This document shows, piece by piece, positions 1 through 8,880 of a DNA stretch of 48,995 nucleotides (position 1 is its first letter; each line of letters opens with the position of its first letter). Source of the DNA: Brevibacillus borstelensis (GTDB lineage: Bacteria > Bacillota > Bacilli > Brevibacillales > Brevibacillaceae); assembly GCF_003710865.1 (NCBI RefSeq), contig NZ_RHHO01000048.1:1-48995 (forward strand). Reading direction: 5' to 3'. The notes beneath the pieces were generated by a model. That model saw nothing but the letters and a program-made list of their open reading frames with translations, made no database searches and was not told the DNA's origin. The translations under genes and the position numbers were made by a program.

Positions 1-441
1 TCGGTACTATGAACCCCTCCGACTCCCTCTCTGCCATCCACCACTTCCCTTACGGTTATAGGTTTCCGTTTTACGCTCCTGACGGGGCGTGCAGAGTAGG
101 GTCTCCCCAGTTCCGTTAACTACTTTCTCAACATACCGCTCCCCATACCCCGAGGGATTCATAGGTGCTGTATTCCAAGTTCTCCACACCGTCCTTGGCC
201 TTCGCCCATATGAAACAAGCTCGGCTTCCCTTTGTCCACCTCTCGGTGGTCTTTCTTAACGAGGCTGCAGGATTCACTTTATGTTACGGCCTGCTGATTT
301 GCTCGCACTCTTTCGAGTTACTTTGTCACAGGGCTTCAACCTTAGGATTTCTCCACCAGTTGCCTGTCAGCTACGAGGTGACTTGGCTCCTGCCTCGGTT
401 GGACTTTCACCAACTAGCAATTAACGGCTTGCTGGGCACGC
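1..441 (-). mobile_element. Group IIC intron, 5' part (domain I), truncated by window edge
   Basis: Read on the minus strand, the sequence starts GCGTGCCCAGC and continues with structured, non-coding RNA of the kind found in domain I of bacterial group IIC introns. The start resembles the GUGUGCCC start of the Oceanobacillus iheyensis IIC intron. The 5' end is placed at 441, 8 nt after the nadA terminator stem, because class IIC introns characteristically insert just downstream of rho-independent terminators. The reverse transcriptase and domains IV-VI would lie left of the window. The short minus-strand ORF at 7-189 is just readable intron RNA and is not a gene. The exact first base is uncertain by a few nucleotides. 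Confidence 0.85.
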
Positions 442-449
442 TTCACAAT

Positions 450-489
450 AAAAACCTGCCCCTTTTTGACAAAAGAGGTGCAGGTTTTT
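450..489 (-). terminator. Rho-independent terminator of nadA
   Basis: Nine-base perfect arms (AAAAACCTG at 450-458 and CAGGTTTTT at 481-489) with further inner pairing are followed on the minus strand by a T-rich tail. It lies about 70 bp past the nadA stop and directly abuts the group II intron insertion point. Confidence 0.9.
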
Positions 490-559
490 GCTTGTATCTC
501 GGGTTTTTACTTGTTTCTCACGTTCTCACCAGATTCCTGAAAAACAGGCCGCTCCAGCA

Positions 560-1504
560 TTACGCTGGCGCCACGGCCAGCATGCGCTCCAGGGAAGCAC
601 GTGCTTTGTCCGCGATATCCTCCGGCACGTAAATCTCCGGCTTCATGTTCTCCAGCGCTTCCACGCATTTTTTCAGGTTGTTGACCTTCATGTTCGGGCA
701 GACCAGATACTTGGAAGCAAAGATAAACGTCTTGTCCGGGCTGTCCTTCTCCAGCATGTAGCGGGTGCCGTCTTCCGTACCGATGATGAACTCTTTATGG
801 GAGGATTCACGGCAGTATTTGAGAATGCCTGTCGTAGAACCGACGTAATCGGCCAGCGCCACTACTTCCGGACGGCACTCGGGGTGGACGACGACGAGCG
901 CATTTGGATGCTGCGCTTTCAGCGACATGATGTCCTGGACGGAAAGCTGGTCATGCGTATTGCAGTACCCTTCCCAGATGATCATCTTCTTGTCGGTAAA
1001 CTGGGAAACGTAGTGACCCAGGTTTTTATCCGGGACCCAGATGATCTCGTCGGAATCGATCGACTCGATGACCCGTTTCGCGTTGGAGGACGTACAGCAA
1101 ATGTATGTTTCCGCTTTCACATCGGCGGACGTGTTGATGTACGCAACCACCTTTGCATTCGGATGCTGCGCCTTCAGCTTGCGCAAGCCTTCCACGTTGA
1201 CCATGTCGGCCATCGGACAGCCGGCGCGTTCATCCGGGATGATGACGGTCTTTTGGGGATTGAGAATTTTTGCACTTTCCCCCATAAAGTGTACGCCGCA
1301 AAACAGGATGACGTCCGCGTCGGTTTCCTTGGCTTTTTGCGCCAAACCGAACGAATCTCCAATATAGTCAGCCACTTCCTGAATCTCCGGCCGCTGATAA
1401 AAATGGGCCAGAATGATGGCATTGCGTTCTTTTTTCAATTGCATCAGCCGTTCGCGCAACTCAGCGTTTCGCTGGGCCTTTTTTTCTAACGCCAAGGCTT
1501 CCAT
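560..1504 (-). CDS. nadA: Quinolinate synthase NadA
   Basis: This 314-residue protein is the [4Fe-4S] enzyme that condenses iminoaspartate with dihydroxyacetone phosphate to quinolinate in de novo NAD synthesis (cytosol). Conserved blocks are visible: AHFYQ near residue 33, GCPMAD with C96, EGYC with C181 and LVCPNMK with C269. By alignment to the remembered Thermotoga NadA, these three cysteines are the cluster ligands. Length fits the short form of the family. The ATG at 1502-1504 is preceded by AGGGGG on the minus strand. The usual partners nadB and nadC are not adjacent here. A near-consensus sigma-A promoter lies just upstream, so the gene is probably transcribed alone. Confidence 0.95.
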   Translation of the reverse strand: MEALALEKKAQRNAELRERLMQLKKERNAIILAHFYQRPEIQEVADYIGDSFGLAQKAKETDADVILFCGVHFMGESAKILNPQKTVIIPDERAGCPMADMVNVEGLRKLKAQHPNAKVVAYINTSADVKAETYICCTSSNAKRVIESIDSDEIIWVPDKNLGHYVSQFTDKKMIIWEGYCNTHDQLSVQDIMSLKAQHPNALVVVHPECRPEVVALADYVGSTTGILKYCRESSHKEFIIGTEDGTRYMLEKDSPDKTFIFASKYLVCPNMKVNNLKKCVEALENMKPEIYVPEDIADKARASLERMLAVAPA

Positions 1505-1543
1505 GAATATTATCCCCCTACGTAGGTGTCATAATTTAGGGCC

Positions 1544-1572
1544 ATTGTAATCCCAACCCACTTGCTTGTCAA
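1544..1572 (-). promoter_or_regulatory. Sigma-A promoter of nadA
   Basis: On the minus strand TTGACA (1567-1572) is separated by 17 bp from TACAAT (1544-1549), about 40 bp before the nadA ATG. No repressor site was recognised with confidence. Confidence 0.75.
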
Positions 1573-1600
1573 TGCATATCCGCTGGGGAGACTGCTGTAT

Positions 1601-2464
1601 TTACCCATCCGCCAGCACGCGCTCGCGAATAAAGCGCGCCACTCCGTCCTCGTCGTGATGCGGAGCGATAAAACGGGCCAACTCTTTTATCGCCGGACTG
1701 GCGTTTTCCATGACGACAGGAAACCCTACGTTGGACAATGCTTCCCGGTCATTTTCCGCATCGCCAAACGCCATGACTTGTTCGGGCGCAATTCCCCATT
1801 TCCGACAAAAATAAGTGAGCCCCTCCCATTTGGAGACGCCTTTCGGGATCACCTCCACATTGTGCTTCCCTGAAGATGTGATGTCAGCCTGATCACTCCA
1901 ACGCTCAAGCTGTTCCCGGACAGGCACGAGCGCTTCCGGGACGGGGTGCCAGACGAACAGCTTGACGATCTTCGACTCGCCGGTGGCGATCCGCTGCATC
2001 ATTTCTGCCAAGGGAACGACCCGTGACCACTCGTAAAAGGAAAAGCGGCGCAGCGACACTCCTTCGACCGAAGCATCTTCTTCAATCAATGTTTCTATCC
2101 GTTCCCTGTCTTCCTGAACCATCCAGCGATTGCTTTCGGTGTCGTGCAGCTCATAGTAGATTGGTTCCTGCCTTAGTGTATGCACAGCCTGTTGGATCAT
2201 TTCCAGCGGCAAAGCAGCATGCTGAACCAATGTTCCGTCCGCCTCCAGAACTGTCGCGCCGTTGCTGCATACATATCCGTCAAACGCGAATCCGCCGATC
2301 GGCAGCTGCGCGGATGCATAGGTGCGGCCGGTCGACAACACCAGCTTGCAGCCGCTGGCTTGCAGCAGCCTACAGGCTTCCTTCGTTGCCTCTGTCATCT
2401 GTGACTGTTCATTCAGCAGGGTCCCATCCATATCAAAAGCTGCCAGACGGAGCCTAGAAAACAA
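1601..2464 (-). CDS. Cof-type HAD-IIB family phosphatase
   Basis: This is a haloacid-dehalogenase hydrolase of the Cof/YidA type, acting on small phosphorylated metabolites; the substrate cannot be told from sequence. Motif I is FDMDGTLL (catalytic Asp pair DxD), motif II is the LSTGRT segment, and motif IV is FGDAENDREAL near the C-terminus, with the IIB cap between. The start is set at a TTG (2462-2464) because a strong AAAGGAGG lies 7-8 nt upstream. The longer reading from 2515 would place that ribosome binding site inside the gene and add 17 residues that look unlike the family. The protein is then 287 residues, normal for the family. It lies 154 bp beyond the peptide transporter operon with no obvious terminator between, so read-through from it is possible. 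Confidence 0.88.
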   Translation of the reverse strand: MFSRLRLAAFDMDGTLLNEQSQMTEATKEACRLLQASGCKLVLSTGRTYASAQLPIGGFAFDGYVCSNGATVLEADGTLVQHAALPLEMIQQAVHTLRQEPIYYELHDTESNRWMVQEDRERIETLIEEDASVEGVSLRRFSFYEWSRVVPLAEMMQRIATGESKIVKLFVWHPVPEALVPVREQLERWSDQADITSSGKHNVEVIPKGVSKWEGLTYFCRKWGIAPEQVMAFGDAENDREALSNVGFPVVMENASPAIKELARFIAPHHDEDGVARFIRERVLADG

Positions 2465-2618
2465 GGCGATCTCCTCCTTTGATGAAAAGAAAAGCGCAGG
2501 CGCCACATCCTGCACTTTATTTCCAAATCACTATGAATTCTTCCACCTTCAATGTACCCTATTCGCCCAGGTTATTCAATACGGGGCCAGACATTCCGCC
2601 TGCATAATCGAAAGTCCG

Positions 2619-3584
2619 CTATACGAGATGGCAAGCTACCTGATGATCGCTGTCCGCCAATCGTAAAACGGGTACTTCCTCCTTGCATCGGTCAGTCGCG
2701 AGCGGGCATCTCGTATGGAATTTGCAGCCCTTCGGCGGATTCGCCGGACTCGGAATGTCTCCGCGCAGAACGATCCTCTCCCGCTTGAGCCGCGGATCGG
2801 GGATAGGCACCGCCGACAACAGCGCCCGCGTATACGGGTGCAAGGGACGGGCAAACAGTTCATCCCGCGGCGCAATTTCCACCAGAGAGCCCAAATACAT
2901 CACGCCGATGCGGGTGCAGAGGTGCTCCACCACACTCAAATCATGCGAGATGAACAGGTACGTAAGCTCTTTTTTCTCCTGCAGGTCGCTAAACAAATTG
3001 ATGATTTGCGCCTGTATGGAGACATCCAGCGCAGAAACAGGCTCATCGGCCACAATAAACTCCGGCTGCAGGATAATCGAGCGGGCAATACCGATCCGCT
3101 GCCGCTGACCGCCGGAGAATTCATGCGGAAACCGGTCGATGTGATACGGAGCCAACCCGCAGAGAGAGAGCACCTCCTGCACCCTTTCCCGTATCTCCGA
3201 CTTGTCGGCCAGCCCGTGGTCCATGAGGGCTTCTCCGATCGCATCCCCTACCCGAAGCCGGGGATTGAGCGAGCTGTACGGGTCTTGAAAAATGAACTGC
3301 ATGCTGGGCCGAAGCCGACGAAGCTCTTGCTTGCTTACTGCATGCAAATCCACTCCCTTGTACTTGACCTCGCCCGCCGTTTTATCGGTAAGGCGCAAAA
3401 TCGTGCGTCCCGTCGTGCTTTTGCCGCTCCCGGACTCGCCGACCAGACCGAAGGCTTCTCCCTTCCGGATGGCAAAGCTGACGTCATCGACTGCCTTGAC
3501 GTGACCAATGGTCCTGCCAAAAATGCCCCCGGTAATCGGGTAGTACTTTTTCAACTGCTTGACTTCCACCAATGCCTCACGCAA
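2619..3584 (-). CDS. Peptide ABC transporter ATP-binding protein (OppF/DppF type)
   Basis: One of two ATPases that power a peptide importer; 321 residues. It has Walker A GESGSGKST (residues 49-57), signature FSGGQ (157-161), Walker B FIVADEP (177-183) and the switch histidine in ISHDLS. The C-terminal oligopeptide/dipeptide extension includes GCKFHTRCPLA and clustered cysteines. The N-terminus reads KKYYPI, typical of OppF/DppF subunits. It is the last gene of the operon and overlaps the preceding ATPase gene by 8 nt, indicating translational coupling. Opp, Dpp and App systems cannot be separated by eye, so no symbol is given. Confidence 0.93.
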   Translation of the reverse strand: MREALVEVKQLKKYYPITGGIFGRTIGHVKAVDDVSFAIRKGEAFGLVGESGSGKSTTGRTILRLTDKTAGEVKYKGVDLHAVSKQELRRLRPSMQFIFQDPYSSLNPRLRVGDAIGEALMDHGLADKSEIRERVQEVLSLCGLAPYHIDRFPHEFSGGQRQRIGIARSIILQPEFIVADEPVSALDVSIQAQIINLFSDLQEKKELTYLFISHDLSVVEHLCTRIGVMYLGSLVEIAPRDELFARPLHPYTRALLSAVPIPDPRLKRERIVLRGDIPSPANPPKGCKFHTRCPLATDRCKEEVPVLRLADSDHQVACHLV

Positions 3585-4563
3585 GCCCGCTCTCCTCCTC
3601 GTATAACCAGCACGCCACCCTGTGCCCGTCGTCGATTTGCTTCAATTCCGGCTGCTTCAGTCGGCAAACCGACATGCAGCTCTCGCAGCGGTCATGGAAG
3701 TAGCAGGAATCAGCCAGACCAATCAGATTCGGTACTTGGCCCGGGATGGAGTTCAGCCGTTTTTTCCGCTGGCCGATCACCGGCTTTGCTTGCAAAAGCC
3801 CGCGGGTATACGGGTGCCGGGGATTGCTGAAAAGCTCCAGGACAGGCCCTTCTTCAATCACCTTGCCCGCGTACATGACGACCACATAGTCGGCCATTTC
3901 GGCAACGACGCCCAGATCATGGGTGATGAGCAATATCGCCGTGTTGTACGTTTCCTTGATCTCGCGCAAAAGATCGAGAATTTGCGCCTGAATCGTCACA
4001 TCCAGAGCTGTCGTCGGTTCATCGGCGATCAGCAGTCTCGGATTGCAGCTGATCGCGATGGCGATCATGATCCGCTGCAGCATGCCTCCGCTTAGCTGAT
4101 GCGGGTACGCGTTCATGATCTCCTCGGGACGGGGGATGCCTACCAGCGAAATCAGTTCAATCGCTTTCGCCCTGGCTTCCTTTTTGGAGAGAAGAAGATG
4201 CTCCCACAGAGGCTCCATGATCTGTTCGCCTATGGTCAAGACCGGATTGAGCGAAGACATCGGCTCCTGGAAAATCATCGCGATGTCATTGCCGCGCAGC
4301 TGCTGCTTCTCCAGTGGGCTGAGCTGCAGCAGGTCTACGCCATCGAACCGGATGTCTCCCCCAACCACTTTTCCTTGCGGCTCCGCTACAAGCCCCAGCA
4401 CGGACATGGCCGTTACGCTTTTACCGCAGCCCGATTCCCCGACGATGCAGACCGTCTCGCCCTCCCGTACGCGAAGACTGATGTCGTTTACCGCTTTGAC
4501 GACTCCCGACGGGGTGAAAAAATGGGTCTGCAGATGATCGATTGTAAGCAAAGCGTTTGTCAT
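3577..4563 (-). CDS. Peptide ABC transporter ATP-binding protein (OppD/DppD type)
   Basis: The second ATPase of the peptide importer, 328 residues. It shows Walker A GESGCGKS (42-49), signature LSGGM (157-161), Walker B LLIADEP (177-183) and the H-loop in LITHDLGV. The C-terminal extension contains several cysteines (CYFHDRCESCMSVC), the spacing known from DppD proteins that carry an iron-sulfur cluster; cluster binding here is an inference. It starts 11 bp after the OppC-type permease and overlaps the next ATPase gene. Confidence 0.93.
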   Translation of the reverse strand: MTNALLTIDHLQTHFFTPSGVVKAVNDISLRVREGETVCIVGESGCGKSVTAMSVLGLVAEPQGKVVGGDIRFDGVDLLQLSPLEKQQLRGNDIAMIFQEPMSSLNPVLTIGEQIMEPLWEHLLLSKKEARAKAIELISLVGIPRPEEIMNAYPHQLSGGMLQRIMIAIAISCNPRLLIADEPTTALDVTIQAQILDLLREIKETYNTAILLITHDLGVVAEMADYVVVMYAGKVIEEGPVLELFSNPRHPYTRGLLQAKPVIGQRKKRLNSIPGQVPNLIGLADSCYFHDRCESCMSVCRLKQPELKQIDDGHRVACWLYEEESGLA

Positions 4564-4574
4564 AACCGTCTCTC

Positions 4575-5501
4575 CTACCTCTTCATTTTCGGATCAAGCG
4601 CATCACGGAGGCCGTCACCGAGCAGATTGATCGAAATTACGGTGGCAAATATGGCAAAGCCGGGTGGAATCCAGAGCCACGGCCGTTTCTGAAAATCGAT
4701 CAGCGTATTCGCGGCATCGATCATATTGCCCCACGTCGGCGTCGGGGGAACGACCCCCAGGCCCAGGTAGCTGAGTACAGACTCGCTCAGAATCGCTCCC
4801 CCGACCCGCAGCGTAGCTACCACGATCAGGATCGGGATTGTATTGGGCAACAGGTGAAAAAACAGCTTGCGGTGATCGCGCAGCCCCAGAGACTCGGTGG
4901 CCTGCATGAACTCCCGCTCGCGCAGACTCAAAATCTGGCTTCGCACCAGTCTCGCCAGCTCCGGCCAGCCGATCAGGCTGAGCATCAGCATGACGATGTA
5001 GATCCGGTAATCTGTGGGCACCTTCCACTCGGACAGGATCGCCCCGATAATAAACAGCAGCGGAAGTCCCGGAATCGTCATCAGAATGTCTGCAAAGCGC
5101 ATCACGATTTGATCGACAACCCCTCTGTAATAGCCAGCTACTACTCCCAGAACCGAGCCGATAAAGACAGACAGCAGCATGGCGGCCAGTCCCACCGTCA
5201 GCGAGATGCGGCCGGCCTGCATCAGCCGGGTCAATATGTCCCGCCCCAGGTTGTCCGTACCCAGCCAATGAGCCATGCTGGGGGGCTTGTTGATCATCAC
5301 CGTATTGACCTTTCCGGATGCGTAGGGCGAAAAAAACGGCCCGATGAAGCAGAACAAAAACATAATGACCAGAAACACCAGTCCGCACATGGCGACCTTG
5401 TTCTTTTTCAGCTTGGCAAACGTATCTCTCCAGAGCGAAGACCGCCGGGCACCGGTCCGCGTGCCTGCCAGTCCCGCTGTCTCCGTGACGATGGATGACA
5501 A
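4575..5501 (-). CDS. Peptide ABC transporter permease (OppC/DppC type)
   Basis: A 308-residue inner-membrane permease of the binding-protein-dependent transport family. An N-terminal cytoplasmic segment is followed by a first membrane helix (about residues 38-60), then GTDNLGRDILTRLMQAGRISL, the typical OppC entry motif, and about five more helices. The EAA loop that docks the ATPase is present (EFMQATESLGLRDHRKLFFH region). The end, LGDGLRDALDPK, is the classic C-terminus of this family. The gene is packed 12 bp behind the OppB-type permease. Confidence 0.93.
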   Translation of the reverse strand: MSSIVTETAGLAGTRTGARRSSLWRDTFAKLKKNKVAMCGLVFLVIMFLFCFIGPFFSPYASGKVNTVMINKPPSMAHWLGTDNLGRDILTRLMQAGRISLTVGLAAMLLSVFIGSVLGVVAGYYRGVVDQIVMRFADILMTIPGLPLLFIIGAILSEWKVPTDYRIYIVMLMLSLIGWPELARLVRSQILSLREREFMQATESLGLRDHRKLFFHLLPNTIPILIVVATLRVGGAILSESVLSYLGLGVVPPTPTWGNMIDAANTLIDFQKRPWLWIPPGFAIFATVISINLLGDGLRDALDPKMKR

Positions 5502-5513
5502 TGTCGACTCCTC

Positions 5514-6470
5514 CTATTTCAATCTCACTCGCGGATCAGCCACGCCGTACAAAAGGTCGGCAAGCAGATTGCTGACGACGGTCAAAATGGCCAAAAACAT
5601 CGTAAATCCCATCAACAGCGGGTAGTCGCGCAGGCTGAACGCCTGCATATACAGCTGCCCAACCCCTGGCCAGTTGAAAATCTTCTCCGTGATGATCGCG
5701 CCTCCAAACAAGGCCGGAAGCTCAAAGCCAAGCAGGGTGATCGCGGGAAGCAAAGCGTTTCGCAGGGCGTGCTTGTAGACGACTGTTTTTTCCTTCAAGC
5801 CTTTGGCCCTTGCTGTGCGAATGAAATCCTGCCGGATGATTTCCAGCATGTTTGTACGAAAATAGCGGGTCAGGGAGCCGACCCCGAGCATTGTGAGCAC
5901 AAGCACCGGCAAAAACATATGGTCGATAACCTCCCACACGTATGCAAGTCCGGTCGCATTGCTGCCGGTCGTGATCATCCCCCCGGGCGGGAACCAGCCA
6001 AGGTCCACCGCAAAAAACTTGATGATCAACAGCCCGGCGAAGAACGAGGGAAACGACATCGCGGCAAATGCCCCGATCGTCACTGCTGAGTCAAAGAATG
6101 AGTACTGTCTGGTCGCCGAGATGACCCCGATCACAATCGCGATCAGCCAAGTAAACAAGGTAGAGGCGGACGCAATCAAAAAGGAATTCCAGATGTACTG
6201 ACTGAGCAGCGAGGTGACCGGCTGCTGATACTGAAGGGAATATCCAAAATCGCCCCGGACGGCATTGCCGAGCCAGACGAAATAGCGCTCCACGACCGGT
6301 TTATCCAGACCGTACATCTGTTTTAGCTCCGCTTTTCGCTCGTCAGTCAGCTTCGGATTGTTATCGACAAAATCACCCGGTGTCAGGGCGTACAGGCCAA
6401 AAATCAAAACGGATGCCCCAAACAGAGTCAGGACCATGTACAGCAGTCTGCGGATGATATAGGCTTTCAT
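5514..6470 (-). CDS. Peptide ABC transporter permease (OppB/DppB type)
   Basis: A 318-residue permease forming the translocation pore with the OppC-type subunit. The N-terminus MKAYIIRRLLYMVLTLFGAS is the conserved first helix of OppB/DppB proteins. The EAA motif region (FIRTARAKGLKEKTVVYKH) and the C-terminal LLYGVADPRVR are typical. The extracytoplasmic loop after helix 1 is of normal length. It follows the binding protein gene by about 55 bp. Confidence 0.94.
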   Translation of the reverse strand: MKAYIIRRLLYMVLTLFGASVLIFGLYALTPGDFVDNNPKLTDERKAELKQMYGLDKPVVERYFVWLGNAVRGDFGYSLQYQQPVTSLLSQYIWNSFLIASASTLFTWLIAIVIGVISATRQYSFFDSAVTIGAFAAMSFPSFFAGLLIIKFFAVDLGWFPPGGMITTGSNATGLAYVWEVIDHMFLPVLVLTMLGVGSLTRYFRTNMLEIIRQDFIRTARAKGLKEKTVVYKHALRNALLPAITLLGFELPALFGGAIITEKIFNWPGVGQLYMQAFSLRDYPLLMGFTMFLAILTVVSNLLADLLYGVADPRVRLK

Positions 6471-6524
6471 CTTGTGCCTCCCAAGGAATATGCCCAGCCC
6501 GGAGGCTGAGCATCTTCGTTCGAT

Positions 6525-8258
6525 CTATTGAATCGGTTCAATCTTCAGATCGGGCAAATTGCCGGAAATGCCGGTATATCCGTTCGGATCAAATCCGGAC
6601 ACTCTCGCGTTGTGGGCGGTCAGCAGCTTCCGATAGGTGAGGAAAATGTACGGCGGATCGTCGCTCAGCTCGTTGTACAGCTCTTTGTAAATTTCTTTCC
6701 GCTTTTCAATATCGAGCGTGCTGATCCCCTTTTCCAGCAATTCGTCTACCTTTGGATTGGAGTATCCGTTCGTGCCGGTAAAGCTGCTTGAACGGTTCGA
6801 CCCAAATTGAATCACGCCGTCGGACGGATCGGTCAGCATCGTCGTGGAGAAGGAGGCGAGGTCATGGTCCCCTTTTGCTGTGCGGGCCAGCAATGCATTG
6901 TAGTCCATCAGCTCCGCTTCCAGTTGTACGCCCAGTTCCTTGTAGTTTTCTTTTGCGATCGGGATGAGCACATCGCTCAGCGGTCCTTTGGTCGTCAAGT
7001 AGTACAGCTTCAGCTTTTGGCCGTCCTTCTCGCGGATGCCGTCCGCCCCGACCTTCCAGCCTGCTTCATCCAGCAGCGCTTTCGCTTTTTCCAGATCGTA
7101 GTGATACGGATTGACCTCCTCTGTATATGCCCAGGAGACAGGCGAGACCGGGACATTGGCTACTTGGCCGTAGCCTTGGTAAGCCGTGTCGACAATTTTT
7201 TGCCGATCCAGACCGTATATCAGCGCTTGTCTCACCCGCTTGTCCTTGAAGTACGGCTTGCTGTGGTTGAATTTGATGTAGCTGTAAGCTGTCGACGTGT
7301 ACACGTTGATGTTTGCGTAGCCCAAGCTCTTCAGCAGCTCCAGATTGTCCTCGTTGGCTGTAAAGGAGTTGTAATCAGTCTCCCCTGTCTGGAAAAACTG
7401 CAGGGCATCTCCTTCTGTCGTCTTGTAGATGAAGTGCTCAACCGCCGGCTTGCCAGCGTAGTAGTGTTCGTTGGCCAGATAGCGGACCTCTTGGCCGGTG
7501 ATGTATTTCTCCAGCTTATACGGGCCTGCTCCAAGCGGCTTTCCGTGCAGCGTCCGCAGATACTCCAGGTTGCCCGGTTTATAGCCTTTGCCATAGTAAG
7601 CTTTGGATAGCACCGGTCCGCCGAGGATGAGAAGCGAACGGGCATTCACTTTCTCCGTCGTGATTTGGATCGTTTGCGGGTCGATGACTTTGATCCCCTC
7701 GACGGTATCTGCCTTGCCCTCTTTGTAAGCCCGACCGCCTTTGATCTGCGTTTCAAAGATGTCTTCGTCTCCGTCGTACGCCTTGTCGTGGAGAATCGTC
7801 AGGGTAAAGGCGACGTCTTCCGCTGTCAGTGGCGAGCCGTCGCTGAATTTGAGGTTTGGCCGCAGGTGGAAGGTGTAGGTTAGCTGATCGTCCGAGATGT
7901 CCCATTTTTCCGCCAGACGGGGAATGGGTTTGCCGTTTTTGTCGACGCTCACCAGCGGCGCAAAAATGGCCGCGCTCACGTTTCCGTCGTAGCCGTTTTT
8001 GTAAAAGTACGGGTTAAATACTCCGCCCGGCTCCGTAAGCGTAGCCACAACCGTATCCGTCCGCTTTTTTGCCGCTTCCGGCGATTTAGATTTATCCGTC
8101 GCAGGAAAGAACGAATCCGGAATGCTCTGGACCGTTCTCGTCTCTTGCGGTGCAGCAGGCGTCTGATTGTCGCTTGCGCTTTCCTGGGTGGAGCAGCCGG
8201 AGACGGATACAGCTCCGACCAGGATCAGCAGCAACGCGCTAATCAATCCTTTTTTCAT
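6525..8258 (-). CDS. Peptide-binding lipoprotein of ABC transporter (solute-binding family 5)
   Basis: A 577-residue extracellular receptor that delivers peptides to the permease. The N-terminus is a lipoprotein signal peptide with a lipobox ending SVSGC, so Cys22 is probably acylated and anchors the protein to the outer face of the membrane. A family-5 fold is indicated by LAEKWDISDDQLTYTFHLRP, by KFSDGSPLTAEDVAFTL and by the VRQALIYGLDRQKIV segment. Ligand preference cannot be read from sequence. It is the first gene of the operon (receptor, permease B, permease C, ATPase D, ATPase F) and has its own strong promoter. Confidence 0.93.
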   Translation of the reverse strand: MKKGLISALLLILVGAVSVSGCSTQESASDNQTPAAPQETRTVQSIPDSFFPATDKSKSPEAAKKRTDTVVATLTEPGGVFNPYFYKNGYDGNVSAAIFAPLVSVDKNGKPIPRLAEKWDISDDQLTYTFHLRPNLKFSDGSPLTAEDVAFTLTILHDKAYDGDEDIFETQIKGGRAYKEGKADTVEGIKVIDPQTIQITTEKVNARSLLILGGPVLSKAYYGKGYKPGNLEYLRTLHGKPLGAGPYKLEKYITGQEVRYLANEHYYAGKPAVEHFIYKTTEGDALQFFQTGETDYNSFTANEDNLELLKSLGYANINVYTSTAYSYIKFNHSKPYFKDKRVRQALIYGLDRQKIVDTAYQGYGQVANVPVSPVSWAYTEEVNPYHYDLEKAKALLDEAGWKVGADGIREKDGQKLKLYYLTTKGPLSDVLIPIAKENYKELGVQLEAELMDYNALLARTAKGDHDLASFSTTMLTDPSDGVIQFGSNRSSSFTGTNGYSNPKVDELLEKGISTLDIEKRKEIYKELYNELSDDPPYIFLTYRKLLTAHNARVSGFDPNGYTGISGNLPDLKIEPIQ

Positions 8259-8308
8259 TCGTACATCCTCCTCAAAACGTCATGTTAAAAAAGCAACATC
8301 TGGAAATG

Positions 8309-8337
8309 ATTATATACATATAATTCCGATGTGTAAA
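8309..8337 (-). promoter_or_regulatory. Sigma-A promoter of the peptide transporter operon
   Basis: On the minus strand TTTACA (8332-8337) and TATAAT (8309-8314) are separated by exactly 17 bp. Transcription would start near 8302 and give a leader of about 45 nt. Confidence 0.8.
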
Positions 8338-8360
8338 GTAGGTTTTATGAGGATTAAAAA

Positions 8361-8396
8361 AGCCGTTTTCATTCCAGGCACAAATAGAAAACGGCT
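8361..8396 (-). terminator. Rho-independent terminator after the DUF5316-like gene
   Basis: A perfect 10-bp inverted repeat (AGCCGTTTTC / GAAAACGGCT) with a 16-nt loop is followed on the minus strand by seven Ts. It insulates the peptide operon from the upstream small gene. Confidence 0.88.
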
Positions 8397-8469
8397 CTTT
8401 GGTAAAAACAGTATCATCTTCTTTACACTACACGTATAGACAGCCGGGAAATAGGGACTGGAAGAAGAA

Positions 8470-8799
8470 TCACCTCCCATAATAAAGAATGATCCACGTC
8501 ACGAATGACGGAAGCCCTGCCAATAAAACATAGAGTGCCCATCGTTGCTCCAGTTTTCTTTCTTTTCTCATTGCCTCGTTGTTATCATCCACTACAAAAT
8601 CCCTTTTCACATCTGGTGTCGCCAAATTAATCCTGTCTACTCCTAATGTTGATCCCAGCATAAGAAGTGCAAGTACGATCAATCCAAAGCCAGCATAACC
8701 TGATAACCTTATCCATACACCAATCAGATCTCCCTGATAAAGAGCGTACCCGAAAAATAACAAGACAAGAACAATCCCGATTGATAAAGATTTAATCAA
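8470..8799 (-). CDS. Small membrane protein, DUF5316-like
   Basis: A 109-residue protein with three predicted membrane helices (about residues 5-22, 30-50 and 88-105) and a charged middle segment with DRINLATPD. General layout and wording resemble the DUF5316 family of Bacillales, whose function is unknown. The start is TTG (8797-8799) with an AAGGGGGG ribosome binding site. The preceding gene's terminator ends only about 30 bp upstream. Expression must therefore come from read-through or from a promoter overlapping that hairpin (TTGTCA, 18 bp, TCTAAT can be read there). The region looks AT-richer than its surroundings, suggesting an accessory patch. Confidence 0.7.
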   Translation of the reverse strand: MIKSLSIGIVLVLLFFGYALYQGDLIGVWIRLSGYAGFGLIVLALLMLGSTLGVDRINLATPDVKRDFVVDDNNEAMRKERKLEQRWALYVLLAGLPSFVTWIILYYGR

Positions 8800-8831
8800 G
8801 TAAGCCCCCCCTTAATAACCCAATTAGAAAA

Positions 8832-8864
8832 CGAACACCAATTTTATGACAATATTGGTGTTCG
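8832..8864 (-). terminator. Rho-independent terminator after the frameshifted secreted-protein gene
   Basis: Perfect 11-bp arms (CGAACACCAAT / ATTGGTGTTCG) enclose an 11-nt loop and are followed by TTTTC on the minus strand. It lies 17 bp past the stop of the gene ending at 8881. Confidence 0.88.
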
Positions 8865-8880
8865 CTTTACTTTTTCAGAG

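Noticed and set aside
7..189. Minus-strand 60-codon ORF at the left edge
   Set aside because: Lies in intron domain I RNA; no similarity to the maturase and no ribosome binding site.
488..1489. Long plus-strand ORF (333 codons) opposite nadA
   Set aside because: Exact shadow of nadA; low-quality, Arg/His/Phe-rich translation and no ribosome binding site.
2715..3830. Long plus-strand ORF (371 codons) opposite the peptide transporter ATPase genes
   Set aside because: Antisense shadow of two clear ABC ATPase genes; translation shows no domain.
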